DNA of 64,000 nt from Dendrobium chrysotoxum (taxonomy: Eukaryota > Streptophyta > Magnoliopsida > Asparagales > Orchidaceae), in NCBI GenBank assembly GCA_019925795.1, contig CM034314.1:92995264-93059263 (forward strand), written 5' to 3'. The position numbers and the translations under genes were made by a program. Positions 45,961-57,287 of this stretch are shown piece after piece (position 1 is the stretch's first letter; every line of letters starts with the position of its first letter). Below the pieces are notes generated by a model that was given only the letters and a program-made list of their open reading frames with translations, searched no databases and was not told the origin of the DNA.

Positions 45961-46862
45961 TGACGAAGAAGGAGAAGCTCACAAGCTTTCCTAGAAGAAG
46001 AGAAGAAGAGGTGGAACAAGCTCGCAAGCTTTTCCAAGGCAAACCAGCAGGTTTTGGCTTCCAAAAATTCTCACATAACTCTCTCTCTCTAAAACAACCA
46101 CAAACATCTCTATATATAGGCAAAAGAGGGGAACCAAACAGCCATAACACCTCCAACCAAACCAATTAGATTTAGGGAAATGAAAGGCCAACAGCCACAA
46201 CACAGCAGCCCCCAAATCAGCACAGGAAACAGAGCACCAAAGCCACGGAAAACCCAACCACAGCCACGGGAAAGCAGCCAGGCAAGGGACCCGAAGAGCC
46301 AACACAGAAAACAGGAAAAGGGGGACCACGGGAAAAGCCACCAGGGAGCAAACCGAAGAGCCAACACCACAAGGAGGTCGGAACCAGCAGCAAAATCCCA
46401 AACGCCACCCAGAAAACCCAATAGCCAGAAGAAACCGAGAAGGCACAAGAGGAAAGGAAGAGACACAAGTCCACTCCACAATAATGAGCTGGCACCACTA
46501 GAAATACAGCAACCAAAGCCCAAACCACAAACAGCCAAGGCCTAACCTGAAAAATAGCAAACAGCCCAAAGGACAGAAAAAACCAACTTGTGTTGACCCC
46601 CCCTTTGCCTACATCAAATCTCCTCCACTTGAAAATGCTCATCTCCGGATGAGGAGGCTTTAGATTTTGCCATGCTTCCGCCATGCCACTCTGATTATAT
46701 TCTTCCAAAAAACTCCTGAGAGGACAATATTTATTTTCTTCCAATTTTCTTACAGACTCAAAACATAACATGAAGACAATGAAAACTTACATGACACTCA
46801 CATAATACACCAAGACTCTCTTGACAACCCTAGGACATACTAAACTTGTTCTGATACCATTT
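45961..46862 (-). repeat. Inverted TRIM copy (LTR plus internal domain)
   Basis: 46,616 back to 45,961 is LTR sequence on the minus strand. 46,617-46,862 is the internal domain inverted, starting with the polypurine complement AATCTCCTCCACT and ending with the inverted primer site GTTCTGATACCA (46,848-46,859). Compared with 45,288-45,960 it forms an inverted repeat with arms of about 673 bp and a spacer of about 228 bp. Confidence 0.8.
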
Positions 46863-49124
46863 GTCAAAAATTAGGGGTTTCTCCTAATTTTTGCTTGGAG
46901 AAAGTTTAGTATGTCAAAAATTAAAGTTTTTTGTATTTTGTGTCTTTTGGAGAATTTCATGTAATTTTCTATTCTAGGAAGCATTTTGTTTTTTGCTTGC
47001 AAAAATTAGGGTTTTTCCTAATTTTTGCTTGCATCAATTTGGTATCAGAGAAAATTAGGAAAAAGCCCCTAATTTTTGCAAGCAAAAATTTGGTATCAGA
47101 GCAAGTTTAGTATGTCCTAGGGTTGTCAAGAGAGTGAAGTTGTTGTCTTTGGTTCGATTGTCGTATTTTGTGTGTACTCTTGCGGATAGAAGAAATAGTT
47201 TAGAAGCCGAGACGAAGAAGGAGAAGCTCGCGAGCTTTCCTAGAAGAAGAGAAGAAGAGGTGGAACAAGCTCGCAAGCTTTTCCTAAAACCCTCAGGGTT
47301 TTCCTTTCCAAAAATTACATCATAATCACTCTCATAAGACACCAAGACATACACGACAACCATGCTCTGATACCAAATTTGATGCAAGCAAAAATTAGGA
47401 AAACCCTCTATTTTTTGCAAGCAAAAAACAAAGACTTCCTAGGGAATAAAAAGATAATCAAAATATCCAAAATGACACTTTTTATAATATAAAGACTCTT
47501 ACAAACTTTGACTTACAAACGACACATGAACAAACATAAAAATACACCTAAAGTTGCTTTCATTTGCTTTGAGAAGAAGGATACAAGTGGCGTCGAACTT
47601 GCGGAGAGAAGAAAGAGATTAGAAGCCAAGACGAAAGAGGAGAAGCTCGCAAGCCTTCCCAAGAAGTAGAAGAAGAAGAAGTGGAACAAGCTCGCAAGCT
47701 TTTCCAAGAAGGAAGAAGAGAAGGAGAATGGAACAAGCTCGCAAGATTTTCCAAGAAAACCCGCAGGTTTACATTTTCTCTTTTTTTTACGTCTCCAATG
47801 TGTTGTGGAGACCTAAATTTTTTTTATTTAGTTTTCTTTTTGTAGCCAAGGGTTCCTTTCAATCCTTGCCTACATCAATTTGGTATCAGAGCAAGTTTAG
47901 TATGTCCTAGGATTGTAAAGAGAGTTTATGATGTGAGAAAATATTTGGAAACCTGAGGGTTCTTGGAAAAGCTTGCGAGCTTGTTCCACTTCTTCTCCTC
48001 TCATTCTAGGAAAGCTTGCGAGCTTCTCCTCTTTCTTCTCGGGCTTCTAACCTCTTTCTTCTCTACACAAGTTCCACTCCACCTGTATCCTTCTTCTCAA
48101 CATTTGGCAAGCCGTTTTAGGAAAGTCGTTATGTCTTTATTTTATCAATTGTAAGCGTCAATATTTGTAAGTCTTTTATACTATTAAAGTGAAGTTGTTG
48201 TCTTTGGTTCGATTGTCGTATTTTGTGTCTTTTGGAGAATTTCATGTAATTTTCTATTATATGAAGCATTTTGTTTTTTGCTTGCAAAAATTAGGATTTT
48301 TCCTAATTTTTGCTTGCATCAATTTGGTATCAGAGAAAAATTAGGAAAAAGCCCCAAATTTTTGCAAGCAAAAAATAGGTATCAGAGCATGATTGTCGTG
48401 TATGTCTTGGTGTCTTATGAGAGTGATTATGATGTAATTTTTGGAAAGGAAAACCTGAGGGTTTTAGGAAAAGCTTGCGAGCTTGTTCCACCTCTTCTTC
48501 TCTTCTAGGAAAGCTTGCGAGCTTCTCCTTCTTCGTCTCGGCTTCTAATCTATTTCTTCTATCCGCAAGTGTCCACCCCACCTGTATCCTTCTTCTCGAT
48601 GGATGGAATGCAAGTTTAGGATTTGTTTATGTCGATGTTTGTAAGTGTCAAAAAGTTGTAAGAGTCCTTATATTATAAAAGTTGTATTTTGTCTAGTTTT
48701 TTAAGAGTCAGTAGTAGTTTCTTTTGCTTGCAAAAATTAGGGCTTTCTCCTAATTTTTGCTTGCATCAAATGGTATCAGAGCTTTCCTAGAAGAAGAGAA
48801 GAAGAAGGAGAAGCTCGCAAGCTTTCCTAGAAGAAGAGAAGAGGTGGAACAAGCTCGCAAGCTTTTCCTAAAACCCTCAGGTTTTTCTTTCCAAAAATTA
48901 TGTGAGAATTTTTGGAACCAAAATCTACGGGTTTGCCTTGGAAAAGCTTGCGAGCTTGTTCCACCTCTTCTTCTCTTCTTCTAGGAAAGCTTGCGAGCTA
49001 AAACTTACATGATACACTTATATAACGCTCACATAATACACCAAAACTTGTAAGAGTTTTGGAAAGGAAAACCTAATTTTTTGCTTGCAAAAATTAGGGT
49101 TTTTCCTAATTTTTGCTTGCATCA
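46863..49124. repeat. Shuffled TRIM LTR-end/primer-site array
   Basis: Pieces alternate in orientation: 'GCTTGCAAAAATTAGG' hairpins, 'TTTTTGCTTGCATCA' LTR ends, and 'GGAAAGCTTGCGAGCTTCTC' blocks with their inverses. Primer-site copies (TGGTATCAGAG) lie at 47,040, 47,091, 47,881, 48,325 and 48,771, a variant at 48,377, and an inverted one at 47,364-47,375. The short frames here encode nothing recognisable. Confidence 0.75.
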
Positions 49125-49290
49125 AATCCTCATTTGATACTTAATTATTAGAGTATTTAATTTCACATTTTATATTCTTTGATCAAACTTATATTTTCCC
49201 TACATTAAGTAAAAAAAAAATCTAAGAATGAACACACAAAATAATCAACTAATCCTATAGTTCCATTCGATTTTATTTTTAATAAATAGA

Positions 49291-49552
49291 GAAACAAAGT
49301 TCAAAATAGTCCTTAAGACTATTTATATGGGGTCATTTTAATCAGGGCAATCTATTGTGTTCAATAGAGTCCATTGGCTTCAAATATAATACAAAATAGT
49401 CTCTCTATTGGATTACTTTGGGTCGGATTTAAAGAGTCAATAGACTATTTTAGATGAGAATTGAGGAGTAAGGACTAAATTGAATAAATTAGATAGTCTA
49501 AAACTAAATTGACCACCCATAAATAGCCCAAGGACCATTTTTATATTTCTCT
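49291..49552. mobile_element. MITE with 8-bp duplication, 262 bp
   Basis: TAAATAGA occurs at 49,283-49,290 and 49,553-49,560. The ends are imperfect inverted repeats of about 40 bp (left AAAATAGTCCTTAAGACTAT, inverted right AAAATGGTCCTTGGGCTAT). An 8-bp duplication suggests hAT, but the terminal bases are not typical and a Mutator-like origin is possible. Confidence 0.7.
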
Positions 49553-49565
49553 TAAATAGAAAAAA

Positions 49566-50885
49566 CATCATCAACAACAACAAGCCTTTATTCCACTATG
49601 TGGGGTCAGCTACATGAATCCTTTTTCTCCATTATGTCCGGTTAAAAGTCAAATTCTCATTTAGATCTAATAAAGAAATGTCATATCTAATATTTTCTAA
49701 CCAAGTCTTTTTAGGTCTACCTCTACATTTCTTAACATATGTTAAATCTAATACATCTACTCTCCTAACCAGGTCATCGAAAGGCCGCCGTTTTATGTGA
49801 CCAAACCATCTAAGGCGACTCTCTCTAATCTTATCTACCACTGGAGCTACTCCAACCTTTTCACGTATATGTTCATTTCGTATCCTGTCTCTAAGAGTAA
49901 AGCCACTCATCCACCTGAGCATCCTTATCTCTGCAACACTTAATTTAATATTATGCTTCTCTTTTAATGGCCAACATTCTGTACCATAAAACATTGCAGT
50001 CTGACCACCATCGTATAGAATTTTCCCTTAAGTTTGAGTGGTACTTTTCTATCACACAACAAGTCTGATGCATTCCTCCACTTCATCCATCCAACTTGAA
50101 TTCTACTAATAATATCCCCATCTATTTCACCATCACTCTGAACAATAGACCCAAGATATCGTGTACTCTTATTAATAACTTGATCGCTCAAAGTCTCAAA
50201 CCCCCCACTAGATCTATTACTACTAAAATTACACTCCATACATTCAGTTTTTGATCTACTCAAACGGAAACCTTTAGACTCTAAGGTTGACCTCCCTAAT
50301 TCAAGTTTACCTTCAACTCCCTCTTTAGTCTTATCAATAAGAAGAATATCGTCAGCAAAAACCACCAGGGAACATCCTCTTGCAAATTTCTAGTAAGAAC
50401 ATCCATGACTAAAGCAAAAAGATATGGGCTTAAGGCTGATCCCTGAGGTAATCCAACTAAAATTGGAAAACACTTTGTCAAACCACCTTATGTTTGAACA
50501 CAAGTAACAGCTCCAGTATATATATCCCTTTTTTTAGAACTCTCCATAACACTTCTCTTGGAACTTTATCATAAGCTTTCTTTAAATCAATAAATATCAT
50601 ATGAAGATCTTCCTTTTTCTCTCTATACTACTCCATCAAACCTCTCAAAAAAATAAATGGCTTCCATAGTAGACCTACCCAATATGAATCCAAATTGATT
50701 TTGAGAAACATTAGTATCACATCATAACCTATGCTCCATAACTCTCTCCCATAGCTTTAAGTATGACACAACAACTTAATTCCTCTATAATTTGCACAAT
50801 CTTGTTTATCACCTTTATTCTTAAAGATAGGAATCAACACACTCATTCTCCACACATTTGGCATCTTTTTAGTCTTCAAAATTAA
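49566..50885 (-). pseudogene. RTE-type LINE, 5'-truncated, reverse transcriptase remnant
   Basis: Minus-strand frames read in order MPNVWRMSVLIPIFKNKGDK, CANYRGIKL, LVGLPQGSALSPYLFALVMD, MVFADDILLID (the catalytic FADD), GFRLSRSKTECMEC, ITRYLGSIVQSDGEID-like sequence, and finally AEIRMLRWMSGFTLRDRIRN with a GRPKKTW tail. This is the reverse transcriptase and C-terminus of a plant RTE LINE. The frame is broken in several places and the endonuclease is missing. The 3' end (TTGTTGTTGTTGATGATG) is the usual RTE tail. Confidence 0.88.
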
Positions 50886-52014
50886 AAAAAAAAAAACATC
50901 AAAAGACATAAATTATTGAATTAAGTCAATTTCTTGTGAATGATAACAAATACTTTGTGTTAGATAATGACATTATAAATTTAAAGTATCGGCAAATCTA
51001 ATCTATTATTAGGCTCCATCAAAGCTCGCTTATGGCTATATAAAAAAATATAATACATATAACTAAGATTTTAAATGTTGGTTATGTTCAATCATGGCTC
51101 AAGCTGAAACAAATGTGAACTAGTACTCAACTCAGATAGTTTGCAAACTTAGTTATGTAGCAAATGTATGATAAAACAAATCATCTAATTCTATGATTCT
51201 CTTGTTCAAGTTTTGCTAATGGGTTATCCAGAGAATTATAGCCTTTATTGTGAGAATTAGAACTAAGTCAAAGAACATGTTATGATTTTAGTCATTAGGT
51301 CTGGAAGCCATGGTTTTAACCCTAAGCATCGACTCAAGAGCTTCATATGATTTTTGGCCCTAAGTTATACATCCTTAATTAATAGTTGGGTGCTTTATCA
51401 ACATTACATGTGCTATAATTAGGAGTGGTGATTGGACATCTAAGTTCATCTAGTTAGACGTCCATAGGTAACTTGTCATCCTTATGTTGACCTCAATACT
51501 AGTATCGGGGTCAAGTCAACCACACACGGTGAGTTTCGAAAGCGAAAGAGCGCGACGTCGCACCGAATTCATCCGATCTGATTCGATCAAAAACCTAAAT
51601 CGCCAAAATAGCCTCCATTCGTGAAACGAATAATGTCAGGGTGTTCAAGGCAACTGAAATAGCTTAAATTAACACTCATATTGGCATGAGTTGTTGATCG
51701 GCGAAAATCAAATTTTAGCACGTGCGGATTGAAGCGAAATCGATGTGCGAAACGACAACGGCAATTTGATGGGCAAATCAAGGCATTATTAATTAAAAAT
51801 AATTTATATCAACTTTATATTTGTAATTAATTACAAATATTAATTTAAAAAAAAAATAGAGAAGAAATTAAAAAAAATGAAAAATACCTAAATCTAATTA
51901 ATCTAAAAACCTAAATACTCCCTCACGCGACCCCCTTCTCCCTCTCTTGGCAACTTGGTTCGCACGACACCAAGCCGCCGCCGTCAGTCTCTTACCGCCA
52001 CCCTAGGTAAAAAC
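50886..52014. other. Intron sequence, possible Gypsy-derived part at its end
   Basis: 51,400-51,780 and 51,890-52,010 are less AT-rich and have LTR-flank-like features ('CCTCACGCGACCCCC', CCGCCGCC), perhaps internal sequence of the element whose LTR begins at 52,015. No domain could be read; the 64-codon minus frame at 51,587-51,781 is unsupported. Confidence 0.4.
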
Positions 52015-52880
52015 TGTAATAACCCTTAAAATTTAAAAGAGTTGTTTTGACCTATAACAGTAAAAAATTATTTCAAGAGTCATTATAAGTCCAAATTATA
52101 AATTATCTTCCCCATAACATAGATATTATTGTTCTTTAGACTTGCTAATTTTTAGGCATTAGTGCAATTCCTTAAGAAATTGGCACATGTCGATATAAGT
52201 GGTATTTTTTGGACCGTTTTGTAAACCGATTTCACTAGAGTATTTGTACATGCTTAGCTAATTTATGAATATTTTTCTATAATTTTTGGATCCCTAGATT
52301 TGAAGAAATAAAAGAATTTATATAAATTTTACGCTATGGGCTCTGAAAATTCGGCCCCGACCTCCTCGTTGCTTTTAGGGGGAGTTTTAACGGATTAAGT
52401 TCCGGGGTAAATTTTGGGAAGGCAGATTGAAATTGTAGATAAGACACTACCTAGAGATTTCTCCCTCATTTTGCGAAGATTTTATGATCTGAGTTCTGTT
52501 TCCTATAGGCGCAAGCCCCTATAGTTAATTACCTCTCCTAAAAACAAAAGAGAACTTTCGATTAAAGCTAGTCGTCAATCAGATACGTAGAGATACACGT
52601 TATCTGTCATATAGTAGCAGCATGGGCTTGGGCATGTGAAAGTTTGAAGATTTGATATTTAAAATTAGAAATTTCACCATCTTGCACTTAAAGCAGATGG
52701 TGGAGGAATGGATGATAGACTCGATCAAGATCTCATGGTTCCATCATCCCGGACCATCGTGGTCCTTGGTCTAATTAGTCAGAGGAGGTAGTCGACCCAA
52801 CCTGATAGAAGGATCCTTGTCGGCAGCCATGAGTTGCTTCATCCAAGGGTACCTTATAGACCTAGGGTCATAGATTTCTT
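52015..52880 (+). repeat. Gypsy-like LTR fragment (TGTAATAACCC start)
   Basis: Begins TGTAATAACCCTTAAAAT, a start common in plant Gypsy LTRs. From about 52,335 it is homologous to the fragment at 42,150-42,680. It breaks off near 52,880 without the 3' portion seen in the other copy. Confidence 0.55.
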
Positions 52881-53283
52881 TTTACAACAAATCAAACAAC
52901 CCATAATTACTACTTTTTTCCAAATATTTTCATAAATTTTATAAGAATAATTAGCATAAAATAAAGCCCAAGTAAACCCATGATAGTCTAATAAGCACTA
53001 CATAATATATTAATGAAATTCTATTAACTTAGCTGGTAAATCAAATAACCATAAATCTAATCCAATTCCCCCATATCAACTACCACTCTAAATAGCAACC
53101 AATCATTTATTCATTTGTAGGATTTAACTTGAATTAAAAATATTGGCATTCAAATAACTTTTAAGGTTTAGGCATTTAGCAAACTCAAGATTTACTAAAT
53201 AAAAATTTATAGGATTTACTTCAATTAATAAGAATATTTTTGCATCCAAATAGCACCGCTATTTTTTCGCATTATATAATCCC
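52881..53283. other. Intron sequence, nothing recognised
   Basis: No structure seen up to the target duplication of the Mutator-like element. Confidence 0.5.
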
Positions 53284-53770
53284 AAACAACGTGGGAAATT
53301 ATTCTGTGCAGACTCCGGACGTAGCTCTACGTCCGAACTCCAATACAATGCCGACATGTGGCAGCCCGACGACCCGACAACCCGATGAAAAATTTAAAAT
53401 CGCGGCATTTCAGTGAAACATTTAAAATCGAGACGTTTCACTTTAACCCGATCCGTTGTTTCAGGCGCTCTTCATTTTCGGCCGAAGGATCGACCTTTTT
53501 GCAGGAGAATTTCTTCCAAAAAGCTATGGCTAAGGTCAGATTTATGTCCCTAGGAAAAAAGTTATACTTTATCACCGGATATGTTGATTCTATTTGTTCT
53601 GTAAATAGTTTATCTAATAGAGTTGTTAGGGTTTAGAAGATTTGCATGTTGCTGTAAAATGTGGTTTCTTAGTTTTCAATGGATGCGTATTACAGAATCT
53701 ATGTGGAAAATAGATTTTGTATACTCTGTAGTCCTATGTATAGTTTCTGTGTACCGTTGCTGTGTACTTC

Positions 53771-54400
53771 TGTGTACTCCTGTGATTTATTTTTCATTCG
53801 CATGATCAAGTTAATATAACATTTTCAGTGATGTTTTTATTCATTTTCTATACTTGTTAGTGCTGTGTAGCGCTGTTGTGTACTGCTGTGTACTCCTGTG
53901 ATTTATTTTTCATTCACATGATCAAGTTAATAGAACATTTTAGTGATGTTTTTGTTCATTTTCTATACTTGTTACTATTGTATATCATTGTTGTGTACTG
54001 TTGTGTACTTCTGTGTACCACTGTGTACTGTTTTCCATTCGCATGATCAAGTTAAAATATTTTCAGTGATGTTTTTTTTCATTTTCTATACTTGTTACTG
54101 TTGTGTACCGTTGTTTTGTACTATTGTGTACTGTTGTATACCGCTGTGTACCGTTGTCATGTATTGTTGTGTACTCCTATGATTTGTTCTCCATTCGCAT
54201 GATCAAGTTCATAGAAAATTTTCAAGTGTTTTTGTTCATTTTCTATATTGTTTTACACTATGTACCATTGTTGTGTATTATTGTGATTTATTTCACTTGT
54301 ATGATACAAGTTTATAGAAAAATTTTCAGTGAAGTTTATGTTCATTTTCTGTACTGTTATGCTCTGTACTGTTTTGTACCGTTGCTATGTACTGCTATGT
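53771..54400 (+). repeat. Tandem minisatellite of 104-146-bp units in the MULE
   Basis: About five units start near 53,771, 53,887, 54,022, 54,168 and 54,272. Each holds TGTGTACTCCTGTGATTTAT, CATGATCAAGTTAATA and TTCATTTTCTATACTTG, with a variable number of TGTGTACYGYTG words. The frames that cross it (up to 145 codons, Cys/Tyr-rich) are repeat artefacts. Confidence 0.85.
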
Positions 54401-54431
54401 ATAGTGAATTATTCTTAACCACTACACAATT

Positions 54432-56365
54432 TTGCAAGGGTATGTTCCAAAGATCACCTTTCGATGCAGAACTTCAACTTTCAGAGATATCTGCGATTTT
54501 TTGGTTGAAAGTTTTGGCCAGAATTTTGTGGACAGATTAAACGAACTGCACATAAATCAATTTCTGTTCATGCCTCATTTCCGTCAGAATATTCCTCTCT
54601 TATTCATGTTGTTGTCATTATGGGATATCCAAAAGTAATGTTTCATCAAGAGGCTTAAGCTACCGTTCATTGCAGATGAAGTTACTCTTATTATAGGATT
54701 GTCCAACAGAGGAGCTGAATTCGAATTGGGAAGTGCGTGAAAAACTGAAAAATCTGCAACTGATATTAAATATGAAATGCTCAGTCTCGATGAATCAACT
54801 CCACTTGCCCTTCTTGTGTAGAAATTTATCATATTCTTGTTGTCCAACTTATTTTTTCCACTGCATAACTACAGAACCCAAGCTAGAGTCATTAGTATAT
54901 CACGTAATATAGATGAATTTACGTCTTACAACTGGCCATCGTCCATTAGGGATTTTTTAGTGGGCAAGTTTGATGTGATTGCCAGGAATTTTGCGAAAGA
55001 AAAAACACTATGATATATGAATGGATTTGTACATGTGCTAATTGTGAGTGCATCCAACATTTTAGAACCTCTATGGATTGTAGGAATTTATTGACTAACA
55101 ACCTCTGTGGATTATATACATATTTGATTTCTAGAACATACATCAATCCACGCACTAGTGGATAATGACTCCAGACCTCATTTTCGTTGGTGGGACAGTG
55201 ATATTATGTATAACAATGTAGAGGTATCGGAATTATTTGTTGACCTTTAGGATGGGCAGATACATATGCTTCTTTCCACTTCATGCTGATATAGATAAGT
55301 TGATTTAGCTGTGAGGTCATTGTGACCAGAACTATTGTGCACATATTTCATTCTTTCCAAGAAGTCACCCGAGAAGAAAGAGCACTATTGCATAATTCTC
55401 CCCCTCAATCCCCTGAGAAAACATCCTCTGCACCTCACACCTTCCTTCAACTTGAACTCTCAGGCCACCCCCCACGCATCTTAGAGATAGTCATCTCTTC
55501 ACCTTCCATCTCCCTTAAATCCCCCAGCCCCCCAGTCCCCCCAACCACTCAATTCATTCTCCTACGAAGGTTGCTTCTCAGCCTGCAAAAACAGTCGATG
55601 CAAACCTTCGGAGCTTTCAACAAGCCATCACAGAGATGACTGCACTGTGCAAATTTCTGCAGAATAGGTTGGTCAAGGTTGAATCGACCGCTCGGATGCT
55701 TGAGAGGAAAGTAATTGTAATGAAACATCACATATTCAAACAAAGACAGCTAGAAACTAAATTTGTTGTCATGGAGAAGTTTCTACCGAAACACTTTCCT
55801 GCGTACAAAGCTTTAACATACAAGAGAGCCGGCAGAATCGTCCTCAAGGACCGTACTAGCTGTTAATGTTGCCAATCTGCCTGCATCCGACATTGTTGAG
55901 GAAGGCCCAATATTTGTACATCCTCTAACAAATCTTCTTTCTATCGGCATTGATGAGGATGACAATGTACCAATTGTAAATTTGATCATGTCACCAATCA
56001 AAAAAGTCATTAGCCCTAATGATGTAGTGAAAGATCAGGAAGATGATAAGGATGATGGCTTTGCCTCAACCTGTGGCACAGGTATAGCACGTCATGTGGA
56101 AGCAAGGACTGACCGAAAGAAGAGTTTGGTGAAGACCCCATACACCACTGGTCAGAAGGAGAAAATGGCCATAAAAAACAGTTAAAAAGCCTAAAGCCTA
56201 CGCAACAACTGTCGGCATCAACTGCGGTTATTGAGGTGGATGAGGGAATAACCGTCGTTGTCAAACCAGCACCAAAAAAGATAGAATTTCACGGGAGGGA
56301 GATGATAACTGAAAAAATGAGGGCGTTCATAGACAGTTGTTTGGAAAAGTATACTGACTTGTAAA
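54432..56365 (+). pseudogene. Ulp1-type MULE gene, N-terminal part (decayed)
   Basis: 54,432-54,640 reads ITFRCRTSTFRDICDFLVES and then LNELHINQFLFMPHFRQNIP. After a frame change 54,673-54,738 reads EVTLIIGLSNRGAEFELG. This is the layout of the DUF1985-like N-terminal region of Ulp1-carrying MULE proteins, where a domain of this kind ends in a '...GL..RG..F.L' motif. 55,330-56,365 encodes a Ser/Pro-rich and then acidic spacer ending MITEKMRAFIDSCLEKYTDL, broken by stops. Assignment of this part rests on resemblance and on the protease that follows. Confidence 0.55.
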
Positions 56366-56499
56366 TTTTAATTATGTTGAAATTATTTTTTACTGTTGTG
56401 TACCGTTTTGTACTAATGTGTACCACTGTGTTCCGCTGTATATCGCTTCTATGTATTGTTGACCTCTATATTTTTTTACGTCTAACACGATTTTCACTA

Positions 56500-57287
56500 C
56501 TGGGAATGTCATTATTTATAGAGGTCAAATTGATGAACTAATAATAGACAAGTACCTCGATAACAACCATGTTGATGCTTTTGCCGTATTGCTAGCTAAG
56601 AAGAACAAGCTTTTGCCCAGGACTTTAACAACGATTCATATTTGTTTTTTGCCTACATTGGGTATGTCGTCACTTATTACCAATTTCACATGTATCTGTG
56701 TATAATTGTTTGGTCAAGTAATTTGTTATTTTGTTTGATTCATGCCAGCCATACTCAAAATATGCTGCAGATATCAAAATATATGTCAACCATATCAATA
56801 GAGATTCCTTAAGGGGTTCAAATCTGTTATTGTTACATGTGATCTACAATATGCATTAGACCATTTTGGTAGCAAACTTGAAGAATCAAGTTTAGCAGTT
56901 TTTCGATTCCTTGCCCAACAAGGCTCATAAGGCCTTGCTTCCTGAAATTGTGAGTCCATATTTGATTTTCTACTACACTTTCTTCTTAAATTTTAACTCC
57001 ACTATATTCAAATTAATGTGGTCTTAATATTTTGTCTAAATAAATTATCTTTATCAAGAAACAAATGATTCTTTTGATGCTGACATACGACAATGGCCGG
57101 TCAAACTGTCACTGGTGTGCCAGCCCAGACAAACAGCATTGATTGCAATATGTTCATCTATAAATATATGGAGGCTACTATCCAACATCAGAGTGTCAAC
57201 TGGGCTAAACATAAAGACTGACAAGATAAAATGCCAAAATTCAGGGTCAAACTGACATACGCTATTCTTTGTACAATCAAAAAATAA
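56500..57287 (+). pseudogene. Ulp1-like cysteine protease (C48) remnant
   Basis: 57,090-57,287 reads VPAQTNSIDCNMFIYKYME and then DKMPKFRVKLTYAILC. 'QTNS.DC..F..KYME' is the C48 motif around the catalytic cysteine (codon 57,144-57,146), here followed by Asn where Gly is usual. A TGA at 57,219-57,221 interrupts the frame between these pieces. Upstream 56,520-56,640 reads YRGQIDELIIDKYLDNNHVD, typical of the region before the domain. The catalytic His and Asp were not identified. In the family these proteases cut SUMO-type conjugates; this copy is dead. Confidence 0.7.

Larger units (their letters stand above)
44379..49124 (+). mobile_element. Rearranged TRIM-like LTR retroelement composite, 4.75 kb
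   Basis: The unit starts TGATGTAGGCAAAG and ends TTTTTGCTTGCATCA, and is flanked on both sides by AATCC (44,374-44,378 and 49,125-49,129), an exact 5-bp duplication. Inside are a complete LTR, a 246-bp internal domain without a polyprotein, a second partial LTR, an inverted LTR plus inverted internal domain, and then about 2.3 kb of shuffled LTR-end and primer-site pieces. Short LTR elements with primer site and polypurine tract but no genes are called TRIM (or SMART). The long frames seen here on both strands are by-products of LTR composition. Confidence 0.75.

Noticed and set aside
39860..46771. Many frames of 100-215 codons on both strands, rich in Trp, Gly, Phe or in Pro, Gln, Lys
   Set aside because: They repeat in every copy of the TRIM-like LTR, on both strands, and follow LTR composition, not a protein family.
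45291..48782. TGGTATCAGAGC strings as parts of tRNA genes
   Set aside because: They are primer-binding sites next to LTR ends; no cloverleaf or internal promoter boxes surround them.
53771..54400. Regularly spaced repeats resembling a CRISPR array
   Set aside because: Units are 104-146 bp and vary in length, in a plant transposon; a tandem minisatellite explains them.
53943..54540. Cys/Tyr/Val-rich frames of 79 and 145 codons that look like membrane proteins
   Set aside because: They are translations of the TGTGTAC minisatellite; only the end of the second frame (from about 54,432) leaves the repeat.
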